Shown piece by piece: positions 1 to 12,539 of a DNA stretch of 64,000 nucleotides (the first letter of the stretch is position 1; every line of letters starts with the position of its first letter). The DNA is taken from the NCBI GenBank assembly GCA_019022495.1, contig JAFEKR010000020.1:930001-994000 (forward strand), read 5' to 3'. A model generated the notes under the pieces. That model did no database searches. It was not told the origin of the DNA and saw only the letters and a list, made by a program, of their open reading frames with translations. Origin of the DNA: Epichloe hybrida. Lineage: Eukaryota; Ascomycota; Sordariomycetes; Hypocreales; Clavicipitaceae. The position numbers were made by a program, and so were the translations under genes.

Positions 1-314
1 GTTTTGTTGTTGAAAAATTTGCCCAACTCAATAGCGTCGGCGTGCCACTTGTTGGCTATATTGTATCTTTCTCAAAATAGCTCAAGCTTCCCTGCTCAAT
101 AATACATCATCTCCTCTCGGTAGCTCTTCTCGGCATCATAATTCGTCAGCCTAATCGACTGGAATTCAAAATTCTGGTCAAGTGTCGTGGAGCCCCAAGT
201 CGAGACCTGGCGGGAGCCCGAGCAACCTGGTCGGCTATTCACAGCGGGTGATTAGTCAAAGTGCCGTGCGTTTGTCTTTAGCGCGAATGCTCTGCTCGGT
301 TGTTCTGTATTGAC
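1..314. other. Intergenic/3' flank, no gene recognised
   Basis: No coding stretch is convincing here. It lies downstream of the small secreted-protein gene on the minus strand. If that gene's last codons are instead a splice donor (see its entry), a further exon could lie here, for example after an acceptor near 215; I cannot decide this from sequence. Confidence 0.4.
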
Positions 315-677
315 TTACTTGTAGAAGATTGCCTCGACACCGTTCTGAGCATCGACATGCTTTACCGTTCCTCTGGGAATGGGGAAAAAAAAGGTTGTTA
401 GGATCCGTCGTGTGGAGACTATATGGGTCCACGCTGAGATGGCCAAGAACCTACGAATACTCGTAGCACCGGAATCCGTCACCGACAATGATCTTGCTCG
501 GCCCACCTGGAGAAAAAGAAACCTTGCAAGTTGGGCGCTTTGTTAGCGATGCACTGACACAATGTGCGACTGTGACTGTGTGATGATGTTGGGTGTTGTG
601 TTGGAGTTTCATACTCGCTGCGCCTCTGCAATTCCCAGAAGGGCCAGGGCAATGGGGAGAACCGAGAAAGACTGCAT
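315..677 (-). CDS. Small secreted protein, 62 aa, three exons
   Basis: Not a family I recognise. The start at 677 opens a clear signal peptide (MQSFSVLPIALALLGIAEA, cleavage near residues 19-20). Exons are 677-615, 522-455 and 372-315; the introns (614-523 and 454-373) have GT-AG ends and the frame runs through all three, giving a mature peptide of about 42 residues with a single Cys (DGFRCYEYSG) and ending EAIFYK. The peptide is probably exported. One oddity: the stop TAA lies inside the sequence CAA-GTAAGT, a perfect splice donor, so the protein could be longer if that donor is used. The gene stands alone in a gene-poor stretch. Confidence is moderate because the model rests on splice sites and a signal peptide only. 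Confidence 0.5.
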
Positions 678-2029
678 TTTCTTTTTGCTTGTTTTCTTTT
701 TCGTCTTTGAGCGTATTCTGCAGAGACTTTTGAAACTTTGAAATAGCGGATTTGTGAAGTCGCTTCGTAGATTTAGTTTTTATTTTTCTTCTTCTGGGAA
801 TGGCAACAACCCGATTTATGATGGATTGGATCCCTTCAATCCGGCTGGAGCCTGCATTCCGTAGACGTCGTTTTGTGTTCTACCACTCGAGACATGGGAG
901 GGCTCGGGGTCGAAGGGGCACGCATTGCGCCACGTGGAGGACAACGCGAAAAGCTGACCATGTTCGTTGCATCAGGGACTTGAGAGTTGGAGCTTTGCCA
1001 TCTGTACCGAGTTCGAGTTGGCCTGGAAATGTTTCATCGATGCTTAAGACAAAATAGCTGGCTGCCGTGCGTGCCTTGGAGAGGCCGGTGCAGCTGGATT
1101 GGTGTGTATCGTACATGGAGAGCATTCCAAATGCCGGGGGGGGGGTTTTTTTTTTTTTTTTTAAACATCTTCTGGACATGCCGTGAGCTGACGGGTGTGG
1201 CAGCTCATTACCATAAAGTAGCATACGGCGCCCGGTCGGTCCCTGAATATGACAAGAGTCACGGGAACTTGCCGAGCGAATGAGACAAAATGGGGAGACG
1301 ACTTGCAATCTTTGCTGCATCTCATTCCAACCGACTAACGATGATCGATCCATCTCTCTCCAATGTGGTCAAGGCCCGCCGCCAGGTCACTATTGCCCTC
1401 GGCAGGCCCGTTTCGGTCCCGATCCCGCACCTGTAGCCGGTACATTTCATTTGAAAAATTTCAATGTTGAAATGCCTATCAAGTTGACCGAAAGCTAGAG
1501 TACTTTCAGTCGTCATGGCATCTTCTGAAATCCCACGACCAGCCAAGTCTCTAATGCAGTCTGTGAACGTTTCCTAGTCGAGAATATTTTGGAATCCCCC
1601 AACAAGAGTGAAGTACTTCTTTGACGCCCTGGCAAATGATGCGTTAACCCTGTCCACTATTGCTTTGATATTGGTTCGTTGGTAATAAGGTGATAGGACA
1701 CTGCTTAGCACAGTCGCAGTCGCATGAGAAAGAATTGTTTCATCACAAGGGGACAGGAAGAAATCGCAAGCTTGCTTTGTCTACGGGTTTCATTCATCTA
1801 TCTGCCCGACTTTGCGTCATTTGACAAAGCGTCTGGAATCCGAGCACGGGTTCAAGGCAGGCACACAGTCTTCATATGGCACCAACACCAAGAAGTCAAA
1901 AGGGAAGCGATACGGGGTGTGGAATCGTGAATTAAATTTAGGATTTATTGGACTGATAATTCGTACTCGTATGTTGTATGCTGTTGCTCCAACCACCAAC
2001 GATGGCAATGCCACTCACTCACTCGTGCC
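678..2029. other. Gene-free stretch
   Basis: About 1.35 kb without a supported gene. Several open frames exist on both strands, but they overlap one another and cross a G9/T18 homopolymer run at about 1138-1162, so they look accidental. No repeat or RNA gene was seen. Confidence 0.4.
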
Positions 2030-2695
2030 CTAAACAAACTTCCTCTTCACGTCGACCTTGACGCAACTGGGGTTCTGAGGCATGGCGTTGCCCATAACCC
2101 AATTGAGCGTATTTTTATAAGTGTAGCTCGTGTAGTGCGTGGTGCAAACATACCAATTCTTCAGCACTTGGGGGGTCGAGTCGTTGGGGGGCGACGTTGT
2201 GTCATCGAGAGTGGTGACGACGTTCATGTGTTCCTGCTCGTCAAAGCCGACGAGCTGAGTTGGCCCACTTCCAGGATAGAAGAAAGCAATAGCAACGTTG
2301 GTGGATGGTTCGGTGTAGAATATCATGCTGGAAGGGATGGGTGGCTCTGCAAGAAGTATACCTGTTAGTAAAAAACACACGAGACCAAGGAATAACGCGC
2401 GAATTGGAAGAGTGGACATTGACGTACTTGCGGGCACGTCCGATGTAAGATATCCGGCGAGGCCACCAGGGCCGGGCTGGGCGCCTTGCGTGGTGTTGAG
2501 GTGAAAGATGGCGCTGCTGTCCTTGTAAAGACAGACTGACTCAATCGCAGCGCCTTCGTGGCAAAGGTTGAAAGCACGGCCATTGAGCTCCTTGTCCTCG
2601 GACTGCACGATCAATTTGAACGGCTTTGACTGGACCTGTTGGGCGGCGGCGAGGCCACCCATGGAAAGAGAAGTGAGGAGAACCGCCGGCTTCAT
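2030..2695 (-). CDS. DUF7907-like secreted protein
   Basis: A secreted protein of 194 residues after removal of one intron. The start at 2695 gives a signal peptide (MKPAVLLTSLSMGGLAAAQQ). The mature N-terminus, with the segment KPFKLIVQS followed by LNGRAFNLCHEGAA, resembles the fungal domain of unknown function DUF7907; assignment is from memory of the family, so moderate. An intron of 81 nt (2427-2347, GTACGT...TTGCAG) keeps the frame and hides as an apparent hydrophobic segment if not removed. Exons are 2695-2428 and 2346-2030. Four or so Cys could form disulfides. Function unknown; likely extracellular. No operon-like partner; the neighbour is a transporter 1.7 kb away. Confidence 0.75.
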   Translation of the reverse strand: MKPAVLLTSLSMGGLAAAQQVQSKPFKLIVQSEDKELNGRAFNLCHEGAAIESVCLYKDSSAIFHLNTTQGAQPGPGGLAGYLTSDVPASTSMSTLPIRALFLGLVCFLLTGILLAEPPIPSSMIFYTEPSTNVAIAFFYPGSGPTQLVGFDEQEHMNVVTTLDDTTSPPNDSTPQVLKNWYVCTTHYTSYTYKNTLNWVMGNAMPQNPSCVKVDVKRKFV

Positions 2696-4391
2696 TTTCG
2701 TCGATTAATGTGATGGGGTTGTGAGGAGAAATGGGTTTCTGCACTGGTGGGTAGTAGAATTGGTGTTGGTGCTGAGAATGCAGGAAAGACGATTTGGTTT
2801 GTCGGCAGAAACGAATTCACATCATCGGGATGCTTGCTCATCATATATAGTTTGACCGACCGCGAGTTTGACTGGGAGATTTGCTTGCCAAAATGTTGTG
2901 TGACGACAAGGACAAGAACAAAGCACCCCAGACCCCCCCCACCCACATCGGGCTTATCACTTGCAGGGATGGTGGCTGAATAAGACGACCCGCAGTGTCA
3001 CGGGCCCATTGCAAGCCAATGATGGCGCAAGCTTGGCTAGAAATCGCGGGGCCAAGGTCACATGATACCAAGCTTCTGCCCCAATGAGCCCCTGTCCTGC
3101 TTACTCCGTACTGTACGCGGAATATTTCTCGTCCAATGTTTGATCGATCCGCCCAGGTAAGCATGTGGCTTGTGGAGACCGCATCTGCCGGACGCAAGGA
3201 CTAACGACTAACTAGTTTAAAGCATCAAAACGATAACTGGATACGAGGGCACGATGTCATTACTGATGATATTCTGCGCTAGACAATGCCGTTTTCCCGC
3301 AAAACGTCATGAGGCCGTGAAATGATGACGGAGACCTCGGATGCTACGATTGAACGGAAGCCCGAATGCCGACCAGGCTGCCTTGGGGCTGACAGTTGGA
3401 GAGATTTTGGGGCATAATTATAGAAACAAAACTAGACTTTCCCTGCAGGTGAGAGGGACAAAAAAAAAACAAAAAAAAAAAAACCGCATCGCCCGCGCAC
3501 GACCGAACGCACACTGAAGACTACCTCTGCTCACGTCAAGTCGCAAGCAAGCGAGGAAATCCTGGGAAACCACCATCAATGATTCAGGCTATCTCGGTTG
3601 TGAAAACAATTATCCAGCTGTACAGTCTAATCCCTGTTTGTTTTTACAGGAGCTATAGGACTAGGGGCAGCAGGATAATAATAGAACTTTCTATAGCACT
3701 AAGTCCGCCACCCCCCGTGAAATATATGTAGTTCCATCATAATCTATGTATGGCCGGTCAAGTTAGCAACGTTGTAGTTGCAGAAGCAAGCATACATAAT
3801 CGTAGTTGCTTAGCCTCAAAGCATCCTGCTGGCTACATGTGATTAGCATGGGTAACTTTCAAGTCCACAGGCCGTTTGGAGAGAGCCACGCGGTGGAGAG
3901 ATAGGGTGACGAGTAATTTAAAACTTCTAGAGATTTTCTAAGCTTACAAAGGCTACCCGACTCATCTAGTCATATCTTACAAAAACCACGTAAGTGTCTG
4001 TGCTCTACACTATTAGCACCACACCCGGACAGCCGGAAAGAACACGAACAAACTCGCATAATCCATGTTTCAATGCTACGTCACTTCAATTGTCCTGAAT
4101 TAGATATGCACATATGTATATCCATACCACTAGGTTCCGACTAGCTGTCTTCGCGCAGCCGCTTTCATTGTCCAACTTCGGATCAAGCCTCGTTACTCAT
4201 TCCAGCGCTGACAATACCACCTCCTGTTTGCTTTTTATTTTCATTCAAGTACCATGTGGGCGATATGTATCGTTGTTCCTCTCTTCTCCTCGCACAGCCC
4301 AGCCGTTGAATTTCCCACCCAAGTCGGTTGGTGTACTAGTTACTGCAAATATTGATATTTGCCTTTGCCATTTACTATCAGGGTCCCTCTT
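2696..4391. other. Intergenic region
   Basis: 1.7 kb without a gene. It holds an A-rich tract at about 3462-3483, a C-rich run at about 2934-2941 and one copy of the motif TACTCCGTA (3112-3120). The part 3630-4110 is moderately AT-rich and may be an old repeat, but no ends or coding trace can be shown. Confidence 0.35.
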
Positions 4392-5875
4392 TCAGCGCAT
4401 CCAGCCCATGTACCTCCAAGGGAGTACGATCCCACTCAGCGCAGCCGTCACACCGGTGAAAATAAGCAATGGCCCGTACCCCGAGCCATAGGCCCCGAAA
4501 GCCTCGCCCTTCCACACCATGTGGTCAGCTAGGGCTTGGCTCAGCGGACCGGACAGAACACTTCCGACTCCCCTGCCGGCTGCCAGGACCGCAAGCACCA
4601 TGACGGGATCGGTGGCATCGCAGTCATAGGCTGATGAGATCTCAGGGTCGGACGTGACTTGTCGCATTAGTCCGGTCCAAGCAGAGGTGTATGAGCCGGC
4701 GAACAGCCCGTAGCACCCGCAATAAATGAGTAGTAGAGGTAAATTTGTGGTGAAGCCCCAGAGCAGAAATGTCGAGACTGACGCCCCGAATGTCGCTAGA
4801 AACAAACACGTTGTGACGTGAAACTTGTCCGAAAGCCACCCCATCGTTGGGCATCCAACAGTCGATGCGATGTTCAATAGCAAAATCGTCGCTGCAGCCG
4901 GGAACCCTCCTGCCCCGAGGATCGTAGAAGCATACGTCGGCAGGTATATACTAGGCAGAAAAAAGCCCAGTGCCTGCACAATGTTTGCCAGCTGATGGAG
5001 CATGAAAGTCTGGCTCAGAGTAAACCTGAAATTAAAAGGGTTGGGCGTGGCCTTTGACGACTGCGGCGGTAGACGAGGCTTCACGAAGTACACCAACGGC
5101 AGGGTGATGACGACGATACCGGCTGCGCAAATTCGCAACGTGGTGCGGAAACCAACACCATTGAGCAGGTACTCGAGAAGAAATGGGAGCACTGATCCAG
5201 ACAGACCCGTACCAGCCCACATGATTCCGTAAGCCATGCCCTTGCGCTTATCAAACCATTCATTCAGGTAGGCAATGCACGGACAATATGAGAGAGAGCT
5301 TCCAATTGCGAATAGAATGCCTTGTGTCGCAATCAGATGAGGGACTGTGGTTGCGAACGAAGCCGCAACAAGCGAAAGACACATGATGAAGACTCCGGCC
5401 AGCGGAGCCCAAAGCGTGAGACGCGGATAGAGACGTTGTATGCCCATCGTGATAGGCATTCCTAGGTACATGATGCCCTACAAGTAGATGATAAGTATGG
5501 GACGTTTCGAGGCGATGAAGCTTGACGTACCATGGCAGAGGTCTCAACCGCTGGGAGTCCTGATGCTCCATTGAAGGGCCCGTGGGTGCCAAAATACGAC
5601 TGGAAAACGCCAAACGCTCCCGGAAAACCTGAAAGTTCAACAACTGTTAGCTCAAGACTGAAGATGATATGGATCAATGACCTTGGTGAATGAGGCATAC
5701 CGAGGGCCAATCCCTCGATCAAGAACGAAGCACATAGGAACAACCACGCATGGCTCCCATGATCTGCTGGCCTCAAGGTCGACTTGACTTCCTTCTTTTC
5801 CGGCTTCTCTTCCGTAGTGTACACAGATAAATCGTCCTTGTCCCCTTCATCCGTGTATGTAGACCGTGTCGCCAT
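4392..5875 (-). CDS. MFS transporter, monocarboxylate-transporter-like
   Basis: A major facilitator superfamily protein of 452 residues, most like fungal monocarboxylate transporter (MCT/MCH)-type permeases of the plasma membrane; substrate not predictable. Exons 5875-5701, 5628-5531 and 5477-4392; introns 5700-5629 and 5530-5478 have GT-AG ends. The cytosolic N-terminus (MATRSTYTDEGDKDDLSVYT) is acidic; then come about 12 hydrophobic spans. Family marks are GAFGVFQSYF after span 1, the loop NEWFDKRKGMAYGIMWAG between spans 4 and 5, and GWLSDKF in the central loop. The start was chosen because it precedes a hydrophilic tail typical of the family and the upstream frame has no sensible extension. 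No adjacent enzyme genes indicate a substrate. Confidence 0.85.
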
Positions 5876-8696
5876 GGTGGATAGATTGAATGCTCGAAAC
5901 GGTTTGATGAAGCGTCGTCGTCTCGTGGAGTGATAACGAGGCCCCCAAATTGGCCTGCCCCGGCCGAATTTCAAGAGGCAAGGTTTGCCCAAGTTTCCTA
6001 TATTATACGCAAAACTTTGGTAGTTCTTTCTATGGACTGGCTGCTCAGAGCCATGAGCCCCCCTGACGGAGGTTGGTGAGCAGAGACAGGCGATTACGGA
6101 GGAATGATGCCGGGGTTGACAGTACGGGTCTGGAATGGAGAGCTTCGATGTCTCTGAATCTCGTGGCCTGGCCACTAGGAGGCTCTCCGAGGTTGATGCA
6201 AGCTCCGTGAGGGGGAAAGGCCATCCAGGAACGCCATCATGTTCATCACGATAAGGCGAAGCTAAGGCCTTTTGAGTCTGGAACAAAATGATACAATGTG
6301 TATCCCTTGAGCGGGCCAATCTTCCTGCTTGCGTTCACAAGAGCGTGAGCTTTTCAGATGCAAACTCACGATCTTTCCATCATTTGTTGCACACCGCTGA
6401 CCGGAGGCGAGAGCGAGTACAGCTGATGACGCATTTCGGCACAAGAATTTCTCTGGCTATTCTTTGCACTGTGATCAATACTCTTCGTTGATGATACAGG
6501 TACAAATTTGCTGTCATGATATTTTCAATCCTCCCCGTCGCTGGCAGGCGTAGGTAGGTGCAGATTGAGGCGGGCGGCACGAAAGATGCGACCAAAGTCG
6601 TCGATGATTCACAGTCCTGCAGATAGCCACGCAGGGCCATGGCTAGGAATTCTGTGTGCCATTCCTGCATCATCCTGCTCGTTATCCGACCGTGTCTCAC
6701 TGCCGACATGCCAGGTAGAGCTTGCGCAAGGCGACCATGGGCGGCAAGGCAATTGCGGCAGGGCACCTACAGAGATGGGATGAGACAATTGTCTTGGGAC
6801 GGAATTCCCCAAGCTTTTCATTACGTTGCAGTTATATCAGCTTCGATGACGAAACCTGCGTCAGCCTGCACAGATTGGCTTTGTCATGTCAAATGAGGTT
6901 TGTGATGGCTATTCTGGACAAGACGCAGTCAATTCCAAGGAGCGGCTGGCAGAATGTGCGTCACCGTTCGATCGAACATGGCAATCACGATCCACGATCC
7001 AAGAGCAGTGGTACCTGCCTCACAATTACCGCCATGGTGTTAGACCGCTGCTCGTGGATGCTTCAATGTCGAGAGCCGCAAACCTGCCGTCGCACGCAGC
7101 ATCGTCGAAGAAATTCACGCAAGGGAATAAAATAAGCTGGCTGGCTCATCCTTCTACACACACCATCGAACTATGCCCCCCTAGACTCTAGTAGATTACA
7201 ACGAGCAAATTGGCACTGCTGCAATTCGCAATGAGTGTTGCTATTCGGAGCTGTGTTTTCTTGCTCACCGGAGCTGTATCCATATGTCAGCTTAGATGAT
7301 GAAACCAGGTTGGAAGGAAGGGGGCCATGACCAGGGCTCACTTGGAGACGCTTGTCAAGGAGTTTGATGGGAGAGTTGCGGTTTTGTTTTCTGCATATCG
7401 TGGAAAAATATGTTGACGGGAGGGAAGCGGGCGCCCTGGATGGCAGACTTGCCGTGATTGCAAGAAGAGCTCGGTTACGATGATGATGATGATGATGATG
7501 ATGCGTGATGAGCAGCAGTGGGGGCTTGATTCTGTTCAACTCAAATCATCACTATGTTGGCCAATGGAGTTGAAGTTCCAGAACTCGACTTCATTATGAA
7601 GCTTGTGCCACGAACAAGAGACGCAGCTGACGTGAGTTCCTGGATTCTTAAACAATCCCATGTTCAGGCACCCATGCCCTGCAAGTGGTTCTTCGTCTCT
7701 TCTTTTATGTCCAGTGCCATATCACCCCAAACACCGGACGTTTGTCGCCAGGCTCGGTTCCAGCTCCGCAGGCGGCCTAGGCCTAGTCTTGGTCCAACAA
7801 CGGCGAGCCTACGTAAATTTTTGACAACAGTGGCAGAAACTGGTTCTTACGGAGAGCTGACAAGAACTGGGGGTACCGCAACTCGGGTTTGCTGCGCGAC
7901 CATTCCGCTCTGGAGGCGGATGTAGCCGTTCGCAAGATGACGAAGTGGGATCCCGGATAATCTAACCGAGGGCTTTGACGAGGGAAGCCACACGCCACTG
8001 AAGCTGGGAATTCGACGTGTTATCTTGGTACGGAGGGAGTACTCCGTACTTCCCCGGAAGCGGAAGAACCTGTGGAACCCGCGGAAAAGATATGCGAGCC
8101 CTTCTTGTTGCTGGGGGGGGCTCGCAAATAAATCCAACTCAATTGCTGAACTTGCCAATTTCGGTGATATGCGAAGGCACGACGCCATCAACATGATCTT
8201 TAACGGACGAATCTGCAAGACGGACGACTTGGCATGAATTCGTCGGTGAGTTGTCCCCAGCCCCTCGCCTGCCTCGACTTGTGTGAATATGCAGCTGGGT
8301 GGAAATCATTTGCCACAATGGAAGGCTAGAGGAGAACAAGCTCCAACGTTGACGCCATTCGGATGAGCCTTGGCACCGCCTCAGCTTGTTGTCGAAATTG
8401 CCCGAGGACGCCTGAGGATGCCTGAGGATGCCTGAGGATGGACTCCGATGAAAGGAACTAAGCCACAACGGTCCATAGCAGCCCCTCCACATTTTATGTA
8501 CCTATTAGGTCCCGCTGTATGATGGATCCCCGGAGGTTGATCGGAGCGGGTTGCCCCAGCCACTGAAGAAAGTTGCATTGTAATCCGTACGTACTCCGTA
8601 CAACTACTTTGGCGTCGCGAAATTCCAATGACTGACACCACGGACCAAATAACCGGGAACCGGAACTCACTCCCAAGTCAAGTCGGTGACCAAGTG

Positions 8697-8748
<52 letters not shown>

Positions 8749-9544
8749 AGAAAAAGAAAAAGTAGAGGTAAAACGGCCGAATACCAGAAACCCCACAGTT
8801 TGCTCGCCAGCCCACAGAAAAAGCTCAATGACCGCCGATCGGCCCGATGTGCGACAATCCATTTGTTCACTCCCTGGCAGACTTGGCGGTTGCTTAAATG
8901 AATTCTAGAAGGCCACTCGAAGGGGAAAACGAAACAAAAGCGAGAGCGGAAGCGGAAGCGGAAGCAAAAACGAAAACAAAAATAATGCCCCCAAATGATC
9001 ATTCATGCGACAAAGTGGGTTTCGCCCTTTTCTCAGTCTGGCCAATATAATGACTGCTCAGAGTCAGTCCTCACAGCCACGAGACAACGCATCAAACCAA
9101 ACATTTTGTCCATAGAAGGCCTTTTTTGAAAAAAGAAAAAAGAAAAGAAAAAAGGCATCAGCGTCATCCGTTAGCCAACATAGCCGAAAGATAATCCGCT
9201 CCTGGCACTCGTCCTATTGTCGGCTCTTGGCGGCAAGGTAGGATGCGTTTCTCTGACTCGAGGTAAAGGGCATCTCCCGGGCGAGTATCCACCACCTCTC
9301 CCGCCGGTGGGTTGTGACCAAGAAGAAGCAAGAAGTTTCCTATTATCATATTCGTGTAAGTGATCCACTGGAGGAAGGTGGGAAAGGCGTGGACCAACGC
9401 TCTTTATAAAGCTGCCACCGTCCCAGACCCCCCGTTACCCCAGGGTTCACGTCCATCCATCCATCTACTTGTTCTCCCATTTCTCGTGCTCAACACCCCT
9501 CCCTCCCGTTGATCTGCTTGAGCTCGATTCTCACGGCCTTCAAC
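5876..9544. other. Long intergenic region with simple repeats
   Basis: 3.7 kb lacking any gene I can support. Open frames are short, overlap on both strands and have no family marks. Repeats seen: an (ATG)n trinucleotide tract at about 7478-7503, a 10-bp unit (cctgaggatg) repeated about three times at 8410-8440, a (GA)n dinucleotide tract at 8700-8744, and purine-rich hexamers near 8940-8975. Two exact TACTCCGTA motifs occur at 8041 and 8592. The last 150 bp before 9545 is pyrimidine-rich with a TATAAA-like box near 9404, consistent with the promoter of the downstream permease. Confidence 0.4.
8700..8744. repeat. (GA)n microsatellite
   Basis: About 22 uninterrupted GA dinucleotides, in an intergenic region. 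Confidence 0.95.
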
Positions 9545-11525
9545 ATGTCCGGCCAGGGCGCCCCTGCCTCCATCAGCAGCGGCGACAAGCCCGTCATCCA
9601 GTCCGATGCTGCCGACTCGAAAGTTGTGGCGGGCCCTCAATTCGCTGCCACCTTCCAAGAGGAGGACTTCTGGACCCGGTGCGGATTGAGCGGCAAGTCG
9701 TTTCAGAAACGGCACTATGGAAGAGGCCTTGTTGAGATGGACCGCGCCATGAAGTCCCGCCATCTGCACATGATTGCCATTGGTGGTTCAATTGGAGCCG
9801 GATTCTTTGTCGGCTCTGGCGGTGCCTTGTCGAAAGGTGTAAGTCCGTCCACTATGCCTTCAAGCATGACTCTGTCTTTATTTCACATGTGTCATGGAAA
9901 ATCAGTCTCTGACATTGAAAAGGGTCCCGCTTCCATCTTGATCTGTTTCTCCATTGTCGGCTTCATGGTCTTCAACGTCGGTACGCCACAACACAACACA
10001 ACCCACCCCGGAAAAACCTGACTTGGAACCCATCATTGACAGAAAATTGTAGTCTTCGCTCTGGGCGAGATGGCTGTCATGTATCCCATTTCCGGCGGCT
10101 TCTACACGTATGCAACTCGATTCATTGACCCATCCTTTGGTTTTGCCGTTGGCTGGAACTACTTGTTCCTGTGGCTAGTCGTCCTGCCGCTGGAACTCAC
10201 AGTCTGTGGCCTCGTGATACAGTACTGGGATACCGAGACCAGCGTTGCGGTATGGATCACCATCTTCCTCGTCGCCGTCATCGTAATCAACATCTTTGGC
10301 AGCATAGGCTTCGCCAAAGAGGAGTTCTGGGCCTCGTCGATCAAGCTCATCTCTGTCGTCATCTTCATGATCATCGCACTGGTTCTCGTGCTCGGTGGCG
10401 GGCCCGACGACGGCAGGTATAACGAGTACTGGGGTGCTCGTTACTGGCACGATCCAGGTGCCTTTCGTAATGGCTTCAAGGGTTTCTGCTCAGTCTTCGT
10501 GACGGCCGCTTTCTCTTTTACGGGGACTGAACTGGTTGGTTTAGCCGCCGCGGAGACTGCCAATCCGGTCAGGTCGCTTCCCAGTGCCATTAAGCAAGTA
10601 TTTTGGCGAGTCATTGTCTTCTATGTCCTGGGCCTCTTCTTCGTCGGATTGCTCATTCCATCTGATGATCCGCGATTGCTGGCCAGCCAGGCTTACACCG
10701 ATGTTAAGGCATCCCCGTGGGTCCTCATCGGCCACTATGCCAAGCTGCGTGGGCTGGATCACTTCATGAACGCCATTATCCTCATCTCAGTGCTCTCCAT
10801 CGGCGTATCGGCCGTCTTTGGAGGATCTCGTACGCTCACTGCCCTCGCTCAACAGGGCTATGCGCCCAAGATCTTCACCTACATCGACCGATCTGGGCGG
10901 CCGCTTGCCTCCGTCATTGTCCTTATTCTAACGGGGCCACTTGCCTATCTCAACTTGAGCGCATCGGGTCCTACGGTGTTTGACTGGCTGCAGGCTATTT
11001 CGGGATTGGCTGTTCTGTTTGCCTGGGGAGGAATCTGTCTGTCACACCTTCGTTTCCGGGCTGCGTGGGCCTACCACGGCCACTCTCTGGAGGAAATTCC
11101 CTTTCGTGCCGCGTTAGGCGTCTACGGCTCCTGGATCGGCCTGATTTCATGTATTTTGGTTTTAATTGCTCAGGTGAGCTTCTTCTGCCCTTTTCTCTTT
11201 TTTTTTTGGTTCTTGGAATTTTTTTTTCTTTTGGCCGAACCACTCCCGCTAACCCACTGAATTCCAGTTCTTTACTGCCATTGCTCCTCCGGGCCAGGAT
11301 GGCCTTAATAGCGTGGAGGGCTTCTTCAAGTCCTATCTTGCGTTCCCCATTCTGCTTGCGTTCTGGGCTGCTGGATTCATCTGGAAGCGAACGGGTTGGC
11401 TGCGACTTGACCAGATTGACGTGGACACGGGTCGGCGTGAGCTGGATTGGGATGACATCCGGGCGTACCAGGACCAGATCAAGGCGATGCCAACTTGGCG
11501 GCGGGTCCTGCACAGAATCTTTTAG
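9545..11525 (+). CDS. Amino-acid permease (YAT/AAT family)
   Basis: A 576-residue plasma-membrane amino-acid/proton symporter of the fungal YAT family (relatives of GAP1/AGP). Four exons: 9545-9838, 9923-9980, 10053-11173, 11268-11525; introns carry GT-AG ends. Family signatures are visible: the hydrophilic N-tail ends with LVEMDRAMKSRHLHMIAIGG, the first span has GGSIGAGFFVGSGGALSKG, followed by GPASIL and then ALGEMAVMYPISGGFYTYA; the middle has FSFTGTELVGLAAAETANP and FGGSRTLTALAQQGYAP. About 12 hydrophobic spans are present and the length matches the family (550-600). The C-tail ends RVLHRIF. Substrate specificity cannot be read from sequence. No clustered enzyme genes. Confidence 0.92.
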
Positions 11526-12060
11526 CGATGTGCACGTAATTTCAGTTGCTTCTTGGACATAATGAGGGCATTTGGAACCACATACAAGCGACACATACTC
11601 CGTCGTTCAATGAACATGGACATGGTCTCTTCCATCAGGATTATACTTCCACTATTTTCCCACTCTGCTTTCCGTGTATCGTACGTGCATGTATTTCGGG
11701 GAAGCAACCCGAACGTGAGCGTTGCAATGTCTTGAAAATAAGGTGACTCCTTAGCCCGGCGCCGAATGTGAGCTTGCCGGGGTTGTGTGCCGTATCTCAA
11801 TGACCCGATCAGCCCTGCGGACGGAGCACAACTGCCGTCATGGTGGGCGTAGTCGAGATGCTACGCGCCGTGGTGGAAGGGAAGCCCGGGAGAAGGGGGC
11901 GCCAGGGCCCGGGGATGAGGTGGCACTCCGAGTCTGGTGAGCAATCTTCCGAGGTTGTTTACGGTCAAATTGGATTGAGCAACGTGGACTTTTGCACACC
12001 AAGCTAGACCTGGAATCAATGTTATGGATGATCTCTCGCTCAATGTTTCTGCCGGTAGGG
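11526..12060. other. Intergenic 3' flank
   Basis: No gene or repeat recognised between the permease stop and the possible relic that follows. Confidence 0.35.
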
Positions 12061-12290
12061 GGACGGATGGCTTTAATGGTGAGCTTATACTGATACATTT
12101 ACTTCGTCTCCTGGAGTACGATGCTGCTTCTTCTGAGGGCTCAAAGTGCAGGAGGCTGCTAGAGTGGTGTGCGCGTATGACTTCTTCATCTTGGAGCTGC
12201 CTGAAGATTGCGATACAGATCCTGAAAGTGACGAGGCGGAAACTCTTGAGGTTGAGGGGGGGACCCAGCTGATCTGGCCAAGCTCATGAG
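12061..12290 (+). pseudogene. Possible C-terminal relic of an unknown gene
   Basis: A stretch whose codon pattern looks like old coding sequence: one frame reads ELILIHLLRLLEYDAASSEG, and after a frame change a second reads VQEAARVVCAYDFFILEL followed by an acidic tail (PEDCDTDPESDEAETLEVEGG) and a stop near 12290. The frames are not joined by a visible intron, and no start is evident. I do not recognise the family. It may be chance, but the acidic tail and absence of stops are suggestive. Confidence 0.25.
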
Positions 12291-12539
12291 CAACGTGGCC
12301 ATCGAGGATAAGGCTCGGGGTGACGTGCGGTCTTGAACTTGTGTACGCAGCGAACCCCCGAGAATATGAAACAAAGAACAACCAAACGGGACAAGTCTAC
12401 TCCGGAGCCGTACGTACCCACCTCGTGATCGGGCCACATCTACACATCCCACAATTCTACGTAATAATTACCGCCACCAAATTTATGCGGCACTCCCTGG
12501 CAACAAAAGTATCAGAATAATAACATAATAACGGGCATA

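Noticed and set aside
880..1353. 157-residue minus-strand open frame
   Set aside because: Runs through a G9/T18 homopolymer as a Lys/Pro run, overlaps other frames, and has no family marks.
6380..6766. Possible zinc-cluster regulator next to the MFS transporter
   Set aside because: A Cys-x2-Cys near the start is isolated; the six-Cys spacing of fungal binuclear clusters is absent.
7171..7539. 122-residue frame with a His run
   Set aside because: The His run is only the (ATG)n microsatellite read in one frame; there are no conserved features and it has no splice partners.
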